A stretch of DNA of 60,464 nucleotides from Pseudomonadota bacterium (GCA_018971625.1 JAGXAJ010000017.1:1-60464); one strand, 5' to 3'. Numbered from the stretch's first letter, positions 49,185 through 57,883 are shown. The notes: generated from the letters alone by a model not told the origin. Translations and numbers: made by a program.

Positions 49185-49658
49185 ATGGCAGCAACATCAT
49201 CCCGTCAAAAGCGCATCACCGGCAGAGTCATGCACGAGTTCAAGCATGGCGAACTCAAAAGCGGACGTGCCGGCAAAGGCGGCAAAGTCAAGAGCCGTCG
49301 TCAGGCCATCGCCATTGCCCTCGAAGAGGCCGGGGCGTCGAAATACGAAAGCGACCGACGCAATCGTCGCAACCTGCAGCGGACCGAGGGCAAAGAGGCC
49401 CAGGGCCGCACCGGGCAACAGGAGCGCGAGGGCAAGCCGCATGTCGGCGCCTACCGCAAGCGCGAAAGCACCAAGGCGATGGCGGGGAAAAATGCCCGCA
49501 AGCAAACGGCTCGCGGACACAAGGCCGCAGTCGCTCGCTCCCGCAAGGCTGACGGACACACCCGGCAGGAACTCTATGCCAAGGCAAAAAGCCGACACGT
49601 GGAGGGTCGCTCGAAAATGAGTAAGCGGCAGCTGGAAAACGCGCTCGGAATGCACTGA
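49185..49658 (+). CDS. Lys/Arg-rich DUF6496-like protein
   Basis: A 157-residue, strongly basic protein. VMHEFKHGELKSGRAGKGGK, VKSRRQAIAIALEEAGASKY is the DUF6496 core. The rest is Lys/Arg/Ala/Gly-rich with KAAVARSRKADGHTRQELYA and KSKRQLENAL-like endings (here SKMSKRQLENALGMH), as in small nucleic-acid-binding proteins. ACGGAGGATCAAGCG precedes the ATG. It is under an EcfG-type promoter, so DNA protection under stress is a plausible but unproven role. Confidence 0.8.
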   Translation: MAATSSRQKRITGRVMHEFKHGELKSGRAGKGGKVKSRRQAIAIALEEAGASKYESDRRNRRNLQRTEGKEAQGRTGQQEREGKPHVGAYRKRESTKAMAGKNARKQTARGHKAAVARSRKADGHTRQELYAKAKSRHVEGRSKMSKRQLENALGMH

Positions 49659-49752
49659 GCTCCAAATAGCGATGGATTTCGGCGCTGGTTGGCAAGACCG
49701 CGCAAGCCCGATCAAGCCTGACTGGCGACGACCACTGCAGGCGGTTAGCCGA

Positions 49753-49885
49753 TCAGCCGCTGCCCGCCGATGTCACCCGCCAGACTGTGTTACCCACATC
49801 GTCGGCAATCAAGAGCGCGCCGGATTTGTCAATCGCAAGACCCACCGGACGTCCTCGCGCCTGGTTCATTGAATGGATCGGATGC
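49753..49885 (-). pseudogene. C-terminal fragment of a sorbosone/sugar dehydrogenase
   Basis: The minus strand reads [38 protein letters not shown] and stop. This matches the end of PQQ-type sugar dehydrogenases such as 12861-14207 (WGRPVGVAVAHDGALLVSED, ANGTIWRIS). Homology stops near 49885, and the rest of the gene is absent, so it is a remnant. Confidence 0.75.
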
Positions 49886-50065
49886 CCGGCAATTCGCGCC
49901 GTCGAGCGCAAACTTTGATTATCGCTCAAGCGAGCCCCTTCAGCAGATGCCCGCCCGCAAATAGCCTTCGCCGGCACAACCGGCAGAAAACGTCGAGGTT
50001 CCCAATTTGCGCTCGCCGAATGCCGATCGCGTTGCTGAAACTGCGAGCGTGCTCGCCGCAATCTC

Positions 50066-51277
50066 TCAAACGATTACTTTCTTTTCCCTGCTGAAATGGT
50101 CGACGGTGCCCTGGTCGAGCGCGAGGTGGGACTTCACCAGCAGCGCAGGCGTCAGCGCCAGCCACTGGTTCAGCGAGACGTCCTCAAATCTATTCGAGTG
50201 GAAGAGTTCGATGTACTTCAGGGTATCCTGGCCGGTATTTTCGACGTAGTGGCTCATCGATTTTGGGACATATCCGACATCGCCGGCACGGAAATCGAAG
50301 GTCCGCGATGAATCCCGCGAGGCAAACACGGTCATGCGGCCTGTACCTGAAATGTAGTACTGCCATTCGTCCGCGTTAGGGTGCCAGTGGATTTCCCGCA
50401 TCGATTTCGGAGCCACCTCGACAATCGCCGCAGCTATCTCCGTCGCAATTGGGAAGTTACGGGTGTCAATAATCCGGACCGTTCCGCCCGACGTTTTCGT
50501 GACCCTCTGATCCTCTGCACGGGCGACCATGCTAAGGGGCACCGTGCCTTGCGGGCTTGGGATGGCATCGCTTCCGATTGGTCCCGGCACTGGCGCATCG
50601 AATATAAAAAGCTGCTCTTTCGGAATCCGGGCAAAAGCATTTTCCGGCACGCCAAAATTTTTCGCCAGGATAGCCTTTGGCGTGCGGGCAAATACCTCGC
50701 TCAAAAGGAACGTGCTGCTTTCCGAAAAAGACCCGTCGGGAAATGCCAGCAGAAATTCACAGCCGTCGGGTCCCAGCCCTTGGATGGAATGAGGTATTCC
50801 GGCCGGGAAGTACCACAAATCTCCCGATTGCACGTCGGCAATGAAATTCTTGCCATCATTGTCGACCGCCGTGATGCGGGCGTTGCCTGCCAGCATGATC
50901 GACCACTCGGCCTGCTTGTGCCAGTGAAGCTCCCTGACACCGCCCGTTTTCAGGCGCATGTTCACGCCTGCAATTTCGGTTGCGGTCGGCAGTTCCCGCT
51001 GCGTGACCTCGCGCGACCAGCCGCCATCCTGAAGATTCATGTGCGCATCCGCAAAGGAAAACCTCAGGTTCGGCACCAATCCCTTGTCGGTCGAAGGCGG
51101 AACGAGGATATCCGGATTTTCGGTGTCTCGGGTCTGGTCGCGCGGACCTATATCGGTTCCGCCTTTTGCTGCCCTGATTGGTTTCGGCATCTGGTTGGCT
51201 CCATGGCTTTGCGTGGCAGCCCCGGCGACCACCGCCGTGCTGGTGAGCAGGATGGATCTTCGGCTGATGGGGTCCAC
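50066..51277 (-). CDS. Oxalate decarboxylase-type bicupin, Tat-exported
   Basis: A 403-residue bicupin with a twin-arginine signal ([20 protein letters not shown]). Cupin 1 has [20 protein letters not shown] and [16 protein letters not shown]; cupin 2 has [20 protein letters not shown] and [18 protein letters not shown]. The two sets of H-x-H...E...H ligands are those of manganese oxalate decarboxylases. Oxalate is split to formate and CO2. The exact lid sequence that separates decarboxylase from oxidase was not decided, and the call is therefore to family. It is predicted periplasmic. Confidence 0.88.
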   Translation of the reverse strand: MDPISRRSILLTSTAVVAGAATQSHGANQMPKPIRAAKGGTDIGPRDQTRDTENPDILVPPSTDKGLVPNLRFSFADAHMNLQDGGWSREVTQRELPTATEIAGVNMRLKTGGVRELHWHKQAEWSIMLAGNARITAVDNDGKNFIADVQSGDLWYFPAGIPHSIQGLGPDGCEFLLAFPDGSFSESSTFLLSEVFARTPKAILAKNFGVPENAFARIPKEQLFIFDAPVPGPIGSDAIPSPQGTVPLSMVARAEDQRVTKTSGGTVRIIDTRNFPIATEIAAAIVEVAPKSMREIHWHPNADEWQYYISGTGRMTVFASRDSSRTFDFRAGDVGYVPKSMSHYVENTGQDTLKYIELFHSNRFEDVSLNQWLALTPALLVKSHLALDQGTVDHFSREKKVIV

Positions 51278-51391
51278 TGGTTATCTCCGACGGCATCGAG
51301 AAGTCGTCTCACTTCAAACCTTGAGTTCTTGCGACTTGGCCGGCTTTTCGTCGGCGTCAGCACGCCGCTACCACCGCAGCGCCGGGCGAAT

Positions 51392-51460
51392 TCAGTGCAG
51401 TCTCGACGCGCCCCGCGTCCTATCGCGACGATCCCAACCGGAAGCCTTGTTATTATCCAT
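51392..51460 (-). CDS. 22-residue peptide with strong ribosome site
   Basis: AAGGAGGATCGCG precedes ATG 51460, and the product is MDNNKASGWDRRDRTRGASR-LH. The ribosome site is among the strongest in the window. The peptide is basic and hydrophilic. It could also be the remnant start of a longer gene. Confidence 0.35.
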   Translation of the reverse strand: MDNNKASGWDRRDRTRGASRLH

Positions 51461-51515
51461 CGCGATCCTCCTTGCGCCGGACGCGCAGAACTCCTTTGTC
51501 GTTGATTGCGGCGTC

Positions 51516-51674
51516 TCAATGCGTATCGGATCTCTGCCACTTCTCGAGATCTTCCTTGCCTGCGCCGCCCTTCCGTTCCTTTTCAGGATTGCCCTTCCAC
51601 GGTCTATCCGTCTGCGCCGTGAATCCCTTATCCGTGCGCTGCCGCGGATCGTCCTTCGGCGTTTCCTTGCTCAT
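51516..51674 (-). CDS. 52-residue charged protein
   Basis: The frame from ATG 51674 reads MSKETPKDDPRQRTDKGFTA, QTDRPWKGNPEKERKGGAGK, EDLEKWQRSDTH. It is highly hydrophilic and probably disordered. The pattern T-x-R-P-W-K-G-x-P-E-K-E is one I recall from small rhizobial stress-region proteins. The frame extends to 51791 but without a ribosome site. Confidence 0.55.
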   Translation of the reverse strand: MSKETPKDDPRQRTDKGFTAQTDRPWKGNPEKERKGGAGKEDLEKWQRSDTH

Positions 51675-51970
51675 GGCTGGTTCTCGGAAGCTGGGATTTG
51701 GCAGGCGTGATTTTGCTGTCGGTGCGTTCCCGGCGATTATGAAACTGTCCGCTGACCGGCATGGTTCTCCACTGCCGAACGGAAAAATCAATCTTCGGGC
51801 GAGCCCGATGTTCCTAACTCGGGGAACAACTTCGCCTGACCTGATTTGTCAGTCGACATCCGGGAGTGATCGATGAAAGCGTTTACGTGGCGCGGCCATT
51901 GCGAGAGGACCAAAGACGGCGCGAGCCTTGAACAGGGTCCGGAGTTCTGCAAGGCAGCACCAAGACCGTC
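51675..51970. other. Intergenic region with a possible gene remnant
   Basis: No supported gene. A 33-codon frame at 51872-51973 begins MKAFTWRGHCE with GGGAG upstream. It recalls the start of zinc-dependent alcohol dehydrogenases (M-K-A-[LF]-T-W-x-G), but the resemblance ends at once. It overlaps the start of the DUF72 gene. Confidence 0.3.
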
Positions 51971-52738
51971 ATGAACCCTACGATGGCGCACGTTCATATC
52001 GGCACATCGGGTTGGCACTACGATTCCTGGCGTGGCCCGTTTTTCCCGAAGGGTTTGCCGCTTAAGCACCAGTTGCAGTATTACGCCAGCCAGTTTGACA
52101 GCACCGAGTTGAACGGAGTTTTTTACCGTACGCCAACCCAGGAGGCCGTGCAGAGCTGGCGCGACCAAACCGGAAAGGACTTCATCTTTACCTGGAAGGC
52201 TTCCAAATTCATCACGCATTGGAAGCGCCTGTCCGGGAATTCCGTCAACAGCCTCGCGTTGCTGGAAAACCGGCTTTCGCTCCTCGGCGTCAAGGCCGGC
52301 CCCGTTCTCTTTCAACTACCGCCGAATTTCCGGGCCGACCCGGACCGGCTGGGCGATTTCGTCGATCTGCTAAATCCGACCCGACACTACAGCTTCGAAT
52401 TCCGGCACGCGAGCTGGTACTGCTCGCCCGTTCTAAAGCTGCTTGCTCGAAGAAACATCGCACTCTGTATTTCCGACCATCATGACGCGCCCGCGCCATG
52501 GAGGCGGACAGCGGACTTCATCTACATCCGGGGCCACGGGCCCGGGGGCCGTTACAAAGGACATTACTCCGATGAGGCCTTAAGCGATTGGGCAACGCGC
52601 ATTCGCGGTTGGAAGCGCCGAGGCTATGATGTCTACGTCTACTTTGACAATGACCAGAAGAGCGCAGCGCCGGCTGATGCTCTGAAACTCAAGCGGCTCC
52701 TTGTTCGCAGGGTGCAACCCGGGGCTGCCGACGGATGA
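51971..52738 (+). CDS. DUF72-family protein
   Basis: A 255-residue TIM-barrel-like protein of the DUF72 (YecE) family: VHIGTSGWHYDSWRGPFFPK, FDSTELNGVFYRTPTQEAVQ, FTWKASKFITHWKRLSG, GPVLFQLPPNFRADPDRLGD, YSFEFRHASWYC, FIYIRGHGPGGRYKGHYSDE, YVYFDNDQKSAAPADALKLK. The family is widespread, and its reaction is unknown. A second ATG at 51983 (MAHVHIG) is the more usual start. It is alone on its strand. Confidence 0.85.
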   Translation: MNPTMAHVHIGTSGWHYDSWRGPFFPKGLPLKHQLQYYASQFDSTELNGVFYRTPTQEAVQSWRDQTGKDFIFTWKASKFITHWKRLSGNSVNSLALLENRLSLLGVKAGPVLFQLPPNFRADPDRLGDFVDLLNPTRHYSFEFRHASWYCSPVLKLLARRNIALCISDHHDAPAPWRRTADFIYIRGHGPGGRYKGHYSDEALSDWATRIRGWKRRGYDVYVYFDNDQKSAAPADALKLKRLLVRRVQPGAADG

Positions 52739-52750
52739 TCCCGGCTATGG

Positions 52751-52957
52751 CTAACTCGCAAACAACTGCTTGAGATAGCAAAGCCCGTTATAGGTCAGTC
52801 GCGTTTCACTGCTCTCCCCATCAGCCACCTGGCTTTCGAGATAGGTCTCGAGTTCCGGCAGCGCCCGATCGAATTTGGGCCCAATACCCATCATCTCGCA
52901 GGTTTCCCTGATCCGCGAGATCGGTTTTTCGAGAACATCGATCGTTGTCGTGGCCAT
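52751..52957 (-). CDS. Small conserved hypothetical protein
   Basis: A 68-residue, all-helical protein: MATTTIDVLEKPISRIRETC, EMMGIGPKFDRALPELETYL, ESQVADGESSETRLTYNGLC, YLKQLFAS. It is predicted cytosolic. I do not recognise a family. The stop is close to the convergent DUF72 stop. Confidence 0.6.
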   Translation of the reverse strand: MATTTIDVLEKPISRIRETCEMMGIGPKFDRALPELETYLESQVADGESSETRLTYNGLCYLKQLFAS

Positions 52958-53246
52958 GACTCACAATGCGGTTCTCCGCCCCGCTGTTCCGCCAATCCGG
53001 GAAAACCGACGGCTCCGATGGGGCGCCGAAGTTTCCGGTTCTCGGAAGGCCGCCTGGCATCGAGCAACGGCGCCGATCTGTTTTCCGGTTGCTTGACCCA
53101 CGGCCGCACCCCGTCCGCGTTCTGGATTTGCGACACGCATTTGCGACAACTACGCCCATGCCGAAGAATTCATACGCCGCTGAGACGCGACGGGACGTCG
53201 CGCTCGTGACTTCCAGATTGCGCTCGGTACTGATTGTCGCGCTCGG

Positions 53247-53570
53247 TTAACGCTCGATCGTGCCTGTGCGCCGAATTTTCTTCTGCAAGAGAAAAACTCC
53301 GTACAACAATGCTTCCGCCGTGGGCGGGCAGCCCGGCACGTAAATATCGACGGGCACAATCCTGTCACAGCCACGCACCACCGAATATGAATAGTGGTAG
53401 TAGCCGCCATTGGCGCACGATCCCATCGAGATTACATAGCGTGGCTCCGGCATCTGGTCGTAGACCTTGCGCAGCGCCGGTGCCATTTTATTGCAGAGTG
53501 TTCCGGAGACGATCATGACATCCGACTGCCGCGGCGCACAGCCGAAGCGCTCTATATCGTAGCGCGGAAT
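53247..53570 (-). pseudogene. C-terminal fragment of NADH dehydrogenase subunit B (nuoB)
   Basis: The minus frame reads [100 protein letters not shown]. This is the C-terminal two thirds of NuoB, with two of the iron-sulfur cysteines. The N-terminus is cut by a TGA at 53574. Relative to normal NuoB the V-x-F-R-A-S segment after ERFG is lost and one Gly of NGGGYYHY is missing, so the copy is decayed. Confidence 0.85.
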
Positions 53571-53595
53571 CGGTCATGCCTACCTCAAAAGCGGC

Positions 53596-53796
53596 TTAAG
53601 GCTTGGCAGGTTTGGGAATCAATCGGCCGTCGTGCACTTCATGGGTCGCAACGCCGCGATCGCCATCCTTGGCAGGATGTTTGCTCGTCCACTCCTCGGC
53701 GATCAGAAGCCAATCTTTCCGACGAACCGGATTCGCCGCAGCGTGCTCGCGACATAACCTGGCTTTCTTCAGATATTGGGGGCGGCCCTCAGTCAT
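53596..53796 (-). CDS. Small conserved hypothetical protein
   Basis: A 66-residue protein from ATG 53796: MTEGRPQYLKKARLCREHAA, ANPVRRKDWLLIAEEWTSKH, PAKDGDRGVATHEVHDGRLI. The Y-L-x-K-A-x-x-C-R-E-x-A and W-x-x-[IL]-A-E-E-W pattern is one I recall from many short rhizobial proteins of unknown role. A longer frame to 53946 lacks a ribosome site. Confidence 0.65.
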   Translation of the reverse strand: MTEGRPQYLKKARLCREHAAANPVRRKDWLLIAEEWTSKHPAKDGDRGVATHEVHDGRLIPKPAKP

Positions 53797-54073
53797 GACG
53801 GGAAGACCTTTCATCCGGGAGAGCCCAGTACGTTTTCCGAAGCTGGTCGGGCTGTCAACTAAATCTGAATGACCAGCCTTCAAGCCCGCAGCGTCTTGGG
53901 ACTCCGATATGACGAGAAGCCTTTTTGGCGGTTCCCGCATTCGCATGGACTAATCAGACCGACGATATATTCGCGGACGGCCTCGGCATGACGCTTGCCA
54001 CAATGCGCTCGGAAAAAGAGAGAGCAGCTTCGGATCGTCCTCCTCTTGCCACGTTCCTGTCGATGGCTTCCAC

Positions 54074-54634
54074 TTAGGCAGCATCCCGGCCCAGATGACG
54101 GCCCTCCTTCACCTCCTCAATGATCTTCGCACTGAAAGCTTCGAGATCGCCTGGATTGCGCGATGTGATCACGCTCCGATCCACCACGACTTCGGAGTCT
54201 TCCCAACTGGCACCGGCATTGATGACGTCGGTCTTGATCGACTTGTAAGATGTCATTTTCCGACCCTTGGCGATTCCGGTCTCGATCAGCAGCCACGGTG
54301 CATGGCAAACCGCCGCGACGACTTTCTTGGCGTCGAAAAAATCCTTGATGAATTTTAGCGCCTTAGGCTCAACGCGCAGCAGGTCGGGGTTGATTTGACC
54401 GCCGGGCAAGACCACGGCGTCATAATCCAACGGCGAGACCTGATCGAGAGTCTTGTCGACTTTAATGGTCTTGCCCCAATCCTTCTTGTCCCATCCTTTT
54501 ATTTCGCCAGCCGCCAACGAGACGACATCAACGGCCGCACCGGCCTTCTGGAGACGGTCTCGCGGCAATTCAAGTTCGGCCTGCTCGAAGCCATTGGTTG
54601 CCAGAATAGCAATCTTCTTGCCGTTCAGGTCCAT
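54074..54634 (-). CDS. DJ-1/PfpI-family protein (type 1 glutamine amidotransferase fold)
   Basis: A 186-residue protein. KKIAILATNGFEQAELELPR, DYDAVVLPGGQINPDLLRVE and the nucleophile elbow VVAAVCHAPWLLIETGI (A-x-C-H-[AG]) are those of PfpI/YhbO deglycases and proteases. The acid and Cys residues of the active site are present. AAGGAGTATTCG precedes ATG 54634. A GGAAC-N17-ATTGA sequence lies upstream on the same strand and could be a weaker EcfG-type promoter. It would act in carbonyl or oxidative stress. Confidence 0.9.
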   Translation of the reverse strand: MDLNGKKIAILATNGFEQAELELPRDRLQKAGAAVDVVSLAAGEIKGWDKKDWGKTIKVDKTLDQVSPLDYDAVVLPGGQINPDLLRVEPKALKFIKDFFDAKKVVAAVCHAPWLLIETGIAKGRKMTSYKSIKTDVINAGASWEDSEVVVDRSVITSRNPGDLEAFSAKIIEEVKEGRHLGRDAA

Positions 54635-54911
54635 CGAATACTCCTTCAAAAACGGGATGTTTCGTACCGATCAATCGAGATGGCAACGCATCGTTCCTGT
54701 TTTCGATGTGATGGTGATGCAACAGTGAGCTTCACACTGGTTGATCGCAGCCAGGAACAAATCTTTTCATGTTCCGTCGTACGGCGAACTTCTGTTCCCG
54801 GCCTCGTCGAACCGTTCCCGTCGGAACGAAACCCGATTCATCGGATTGACTCAGCGCACCGCGATTAAGATCGCCTGTGTTGCCGCGACTCTTTCAACCC
54901 AGGAGGAATAA

Positions 54912-55064
54912 ATGGCAAAGCTAGAAGACGGACACATAGTCGAGACCACACGCGAAGCACGGGGAGCAGAACGCGGACCCACGGTGCGCAACGTGCTGGT
55001 GTGGAGCATTGGGCTGGTCGTTGTAGCCTTTGTGGTGGTCTATGCTCTGTATTTTAAAGCCTGA
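54912..55064 (+). CDS. 50-residue single-pass membrane protein
   Basis: AGGAGGAATAA precedes ATG 54912. The product MAKLEDGHIVETTREARGAE, RGPTVRNVLVWSIGLVVVAF, VVVYALYFKA has a soluble N-terminus and one C-terminal helix. The E-x-T-x-E-A-R-[GQ]-[GA] ... V-R-x-V-L-x-x-S-x-x-L-[VA] pattern recurs in small Bradyrhizobium membrane proteins. A GGAAC-N17-ATTGA sequence lies upstream. Confidence 0.7.
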   Translation: MAKLEDGHIVETTREARGAERGPTVRNVLVWSIGLVVVAFVVVYALYFKA

Positions 55065-55438
55065 GCCGGTTGATACCCGCTCCAGTTCTTCAGGGCCATT
55101 GATCTAATCAAACACGTCGGCCCGGCGCGATCCAAACGTAACCGACACGATTGGTCCCGAGCTTGTTCGGAGGAGGTGTTATGCGCGGTCGCATTATATT
55201 ATGATGCGGCCGCGCTTGGCTTGACGGAGTCCCTACTTCACTTCCTTGCCGGCTCCGCTTGTCAGTGAGCTTGTCGCCGTGCAAACACGCGGCTGGCGAC
55301 GTGCCCGTTGATAAGATCGCGCGCAACGAGAGTTAGGCGAGTTGTCCTCAACCAGCCGCGTGAAGACAGCAGATGGCAGCTACCGGTTGAACTTCGGGCT
55401 CCATCCAAGATGCGCTAGCATTCCAGCGCCGGGACGCC
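55065..55438. other. Intergenic region with a small structured micro-ORF
   Basis: About 370 bases without a normal gene. It contains GGAGGAGGTGTT followed by a seven-codon ORF inside a hairpin (55181-55215). The rest shows no recognised signal. This marks the right border of the accessory island next to dksA. Confidence 0.4.
55181..55215 (+). other. Hairpin overlapping a seven-codon ORF with strong ribosome site
   Basis: GCGCGGTCGCAT (55183-55194) pairs with ATGCGGCCGCGC (55204-55215), one pair being G-U in RNA, around a nine-base AT loop. GGAGGAGG lies before ATG 55181, which opens MRGRIIL and stops at 55204, overlapping another ATG (MRPRLA). No T-run follows. Confidence 0.45.
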
Positions 55439-55846
55439 CTACTCGTCGCGATAGACCTTCTCGCGCTTCTCGTGACGCTCCTGGGCTTCGACCGACAGGG
55501 TAGCAATCGGCCGCGCTTCAAGCCGCTTCAGCGAAATCGGCTCGCCGGTCTCTTCGCAATAGCCGTAGGTGTTGTCGTCGATGCGCTGCAGCGCTGCGTC
55601 GATCTTGGAGATCAACTTGCGCTGGCGGTCGCGGGCGCGCAGTTCGATTGCCCGGTCGGTCTCGGACGAGGCTCGATCGGCGAGATCGGGATGATTGACG
55701 TTCTCTTCCTGCAGCGTCTGCAGCGTGATCCGCGATTCCCGCAGGATCTCGTCCTTCCACGCCAGAAGCTTGGCGCGAAAATACTCGCGCTGCCGGTCGT
55801 TCATGAAAGGCTCTTTTTCGGAGGGTCGATAGTTCTTCTTTTCCAA
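55439..55846 (-). CDS. dksA: RNA polymerase-binding transcription factor DksA
   Basis: DksA binds the secondary channel of RNA polymerase and works with ppGpp. The core is MNDRQREYFRAKLLAWKDEI, LQTLQEENVNHPDLADRASS, ETDRAIELRARDRQRKLISK, IDAALQRIDDNTYGYCEETG, EPISLKRLEARPIATLSVEA. One Cys of the zinc finger is seen (GYCEETG); the others are replaced, as in several alphaproteobacterial DksA. The start TTG at 55846 (LEKKNYRPSEKEPFMN) matches homologues; an ATG at 55804 is the alternative. It is next to fliX. Confidence 0.88.
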   Translation of the reverse strand: MEKKNYRPSEKEPFMNDRQREYFRAKLLAWKDEILRESRITLQTLQEENVNHPDLADRASSETDRAIELRARDRQRKLISKIDAALQRIDDNTYGYCEETGEPISLKRLEARPIATLSVEAQERHEKREKVYRDE

Positions 55847-56058
55847 GACCAGCCCATCTGTACGTGCAAAGCAGCCCAAAAGGGGCCGACCGCGCGGCCT
55901 TATATAGCGGTGTCCTGTGACAGACAATATCGCCCGCCGGGGCGCCCGAGACGGGTGCCGGGGTTTGGGCGCGGAACCTGCGAAAAAGGCCCCTCGGAAA
56001 AAGGACTGATAAGCCAATGGCCTTCGGCCGGCGCTTTGGCCGGCACGACGGCGGAGGC

Positions 56059-56475
56059 TCAGAACCGGCCGGCTTTCGCCAGTTCCACCTCGACCCGCAG
56101 TTCAATCTCGGACAGCACAGCGTCGAGGCCGGGGTCGCCAGAGCTGGATTTGAGGTTGGCGGCGGCATCCCGGAGCCGACCGATCGTGGACGCGGTGAAA
56201 TTGCCGGACAACAGGCCGATCTTGAGGTCGTCGAGGACGTCGAGCGCACCCTTGCCACGCTGCACTGAGCGCCTGCGATGCTCGATCGGATCCTCCTCGA
56301 TCCCCTGCAGCGCCAGCAGGGCATCGATGTTGGCGGCGGCCTTGGGAGCGCTGACAGCGCGATTCTCGACGGCCGTCGTGGTGTCTTCCGGCAGCGCGAA
56401 ACTGCTCGAGCTGGCTCGCTTCGTGGTTCCCGCCGGAGACCCCAAAGTGGTGCCGTTCGGTCCGTGGATGCGCAT
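56059..56475 (-). CDS. fliX: Flagellar assembly regulator FliX
   Basis: A 138-residue protein. MRIHGPNGTTLGSPAGTTKR at the start and AAANIDALLALQGIEEDPIE, HRRRSVQRGKGALDVLDDLK, IGLLSGNFTASTIGRLRDAA, SEIELRVEVELAKAGRF match FliX of the class II flagellar check. In Caulobacter FliX couples basal-body assembly to FlbD and sigma-54 genes. ATG 56475 fits the family start (M-[KR]-I-x-G-P-x-G). A near-perfect CtrA site lies 43 bases upstream. Confidence 0.93.
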   Translation of the reverse strand: MRIHGPNGTTLGSPAGTTKRASSSSFALPEDTTTAVENRAVSAPKAAANIDALLALQGIEEDPIEHRRRSVQRGKGALDVLDDLKIGLLSGNFTASTIGRLRDAAANLKSSSGDPGLDAVLSEIELRVEVELAKAGRF

Positions 56476-56517
56476 GGTGGTGTCTCGCTGTGTAGCGCAA
56501 GCTTGGCCCGGCAATGG

Positions 56518-56532
56518 TTAACGGGGCGTAAA
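56518..56532. promoter_or_regulatory. CtrA-like site before fliX
   Basis: TTAACGGGGCGTAAA matches TTAA-N7-TTAA with a single mismatch in the second half (TAAA). It sits in the fliX/flgI intergenic region, 43 bases from the fliX start. Confidence 0.6.
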
Positions 56533-56647
56533 TGGCCCGGCAAAATCTGCCGCACGGGGCATTTTCGCCGCGATGGCAGCCCTCCGGACGATGCAAGGCA
56601 TCAAACATTTATTTAGTGAAATCAAATTGATAGATCGAAACTGCAAT

Positions 56648-56664
56648 ATGGCATGACGTTCGCA
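56648..56664 (+). promoter_or_regulatory. Sigma-54-type promoter of flgI-flgJ-flgN
   Basis: ATGGCATGACGTTCGCA has GG-N10-GC spacing, a TGGCATG -24 element and a TTCGCA -12 element. It lies 86 bases upstream of flgI. The -12 variant is the same as in the flgF promoter at 41764-41780. Confidence 0.72.
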
Positions 56665-56749
56665 TGGTTAATGCCGGACCCGCCGTCATGGGAGTGGCAC
56701 GGGAATCCGGACCACGATCTGAAGTGAAGACCTCAGCGGGGAGCAGAGG

Positions 56750-57883
56750 ATGCCTGGCGTGTATTCGGCGAAACTGTTTCGGGTGGCCTGCGCCGCGTTG
56801 CTGGCGCTCACGACGGCATTGCCTGTACGCCCCGCGGCTGCCACTTCCCGAATCAAGGATCTCGCCAATATCGAGGGCGTCCGGCAGAACCAGCTGGTCG
56901 GCTATGGTCTGGTCGTCGGCCTCAACGGCACCGGCGACACCCTGAATAACGCGCCCTTCACCAAGCAATCGCTGCAGGCGATGCTCGAGCGCATGGGCGT
57001 CAAGATCGCGGCCGGCGTCGCGATGCGCACCGGCAATGTCGCCGCCGTGATGGTGACCGGCAATTTGCCGCCGTTCGGCACCCAGGGCACAAGGATGGAC
57101 GTCACCGTGTCCTCACTCGGCGACGCCAAGAACCTCCAGGGCGGCACCCTGCTCGTCACCCCCCTGCTCGGCGCCGACGGCAACGTCTACGCGGTGGCGC
57201 AGGGTTCCGTCGCCATCAACGGCTTCCAGGCCGAGGGCGAGGCCGCCAAGATCGTGCGCGGCGTGCCCACCGTCGGCCGCATCGCCAACGGCGCCATCAT
57301 CGAGCGCGAGATCGAGTTCGCGCTCAACCGCCTGCCCAACGTGCGGCTGGCGCTGCGCAACGCCGATTTCACCACCGCCAAGCGCATCGCCGCCGCGGTC
57401 AACGACTATCTCGGGGCCAAGAGCGCCGAGCCGATCGACCCCTCCACGGTGCAATTGTCGATCCCAGCGGAATTCAAGGGCAACGTGGTCGCCTTCCTGA
57501 CCGAGATCGAGCAGTTGCAGGTTGAACCGGATCTGGCGGCGAAGATCATCATCGACGAACGCTCCGGCATCATCGTGATGGGCCGCGACGTCCGCGTCGC
57601 CACCGTCGCGGTCGCGCAAGGCAATCTCACCGTGACGATTTCCGAGAGCCCGCAGGTCAGCCAGCCCAACCCGCTGTCGCGCGGCCGCACCGTGGTGACC
57701 CCGAACTCGCGGGTCGGCGTCACCGAAGACGGCAAGAAGTTCGCCGTGGTGAAGGACGGCGTCTCGCTCCAGCAACTGGTCGACGGCCTGAACGGCCTCG
57801 GCATCGGCCCGCGCGACCTGATCGGCATCCTGCAAGCGATCAAGGCCGCCGGCGCCATCGAAGCCGACATCGAGGTGATGTGA
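56750..57883 (+). CDS. flgI: Flagellar P-ring protein FlgI
   Basis: A 377-residue periplasmic ring protein with a signal peptide (cleavage near RPAAA). SRIKDLANIEGVRQNQLVGY, GLVVGLNGTGDTLNNAPFTK, QSLQAMLERMGVKI, NVAAVMVTGNLPPFGTQGTR, MDVTVSSLGDAKNLQGGTLL and LQQLVDGLNGLGIGPRDLIG, ILQAIKAAGAIEADIEVM are diagnostic. Its TGA overlaps the flgJ ATG (TGATG). Confidence 0.97.
   Translation: MPGVYSAKLFRVACAALLALTTALPVRPAAATSRIKDLANIEGVRQNQLVGYGLVVGLNGTGDTLNNAPFTKQSLQAMLERMGVKIAAGVAMRTGNVAAVMVTGNLPPFGTQGTRMDVTVSSLGDAKNLQGGTLLVTPLLGADGNVYAVAQGSVAINGFQAEGEAAKIVRGVPTVGRIANGAIIEREIEFALNRLPNVRLALRNADFTTAKRIAAAVNDYLGAKSAEPIDPSTVQLSIPAEFKGNVVAFLTEIEQLQVEPDLAAKIIIDERSGIIVMGRDVRVATVAVAQGNLTVTISESPQVSQPNPLSRGRTVVTPNSRVGVTEDGKKFAVVKDGVSLQQLVDGLNGLGIGPRDLIGILQAIKAAGAIEADIEVM

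Noticed and set aside
54660..54910. GGAAC-N17-ATTGA sequences as full EcfG promoters
   Set aside because: The -10 part differs from GTT. They are kept only as possible weak variants in the discussion of the stress cluster.
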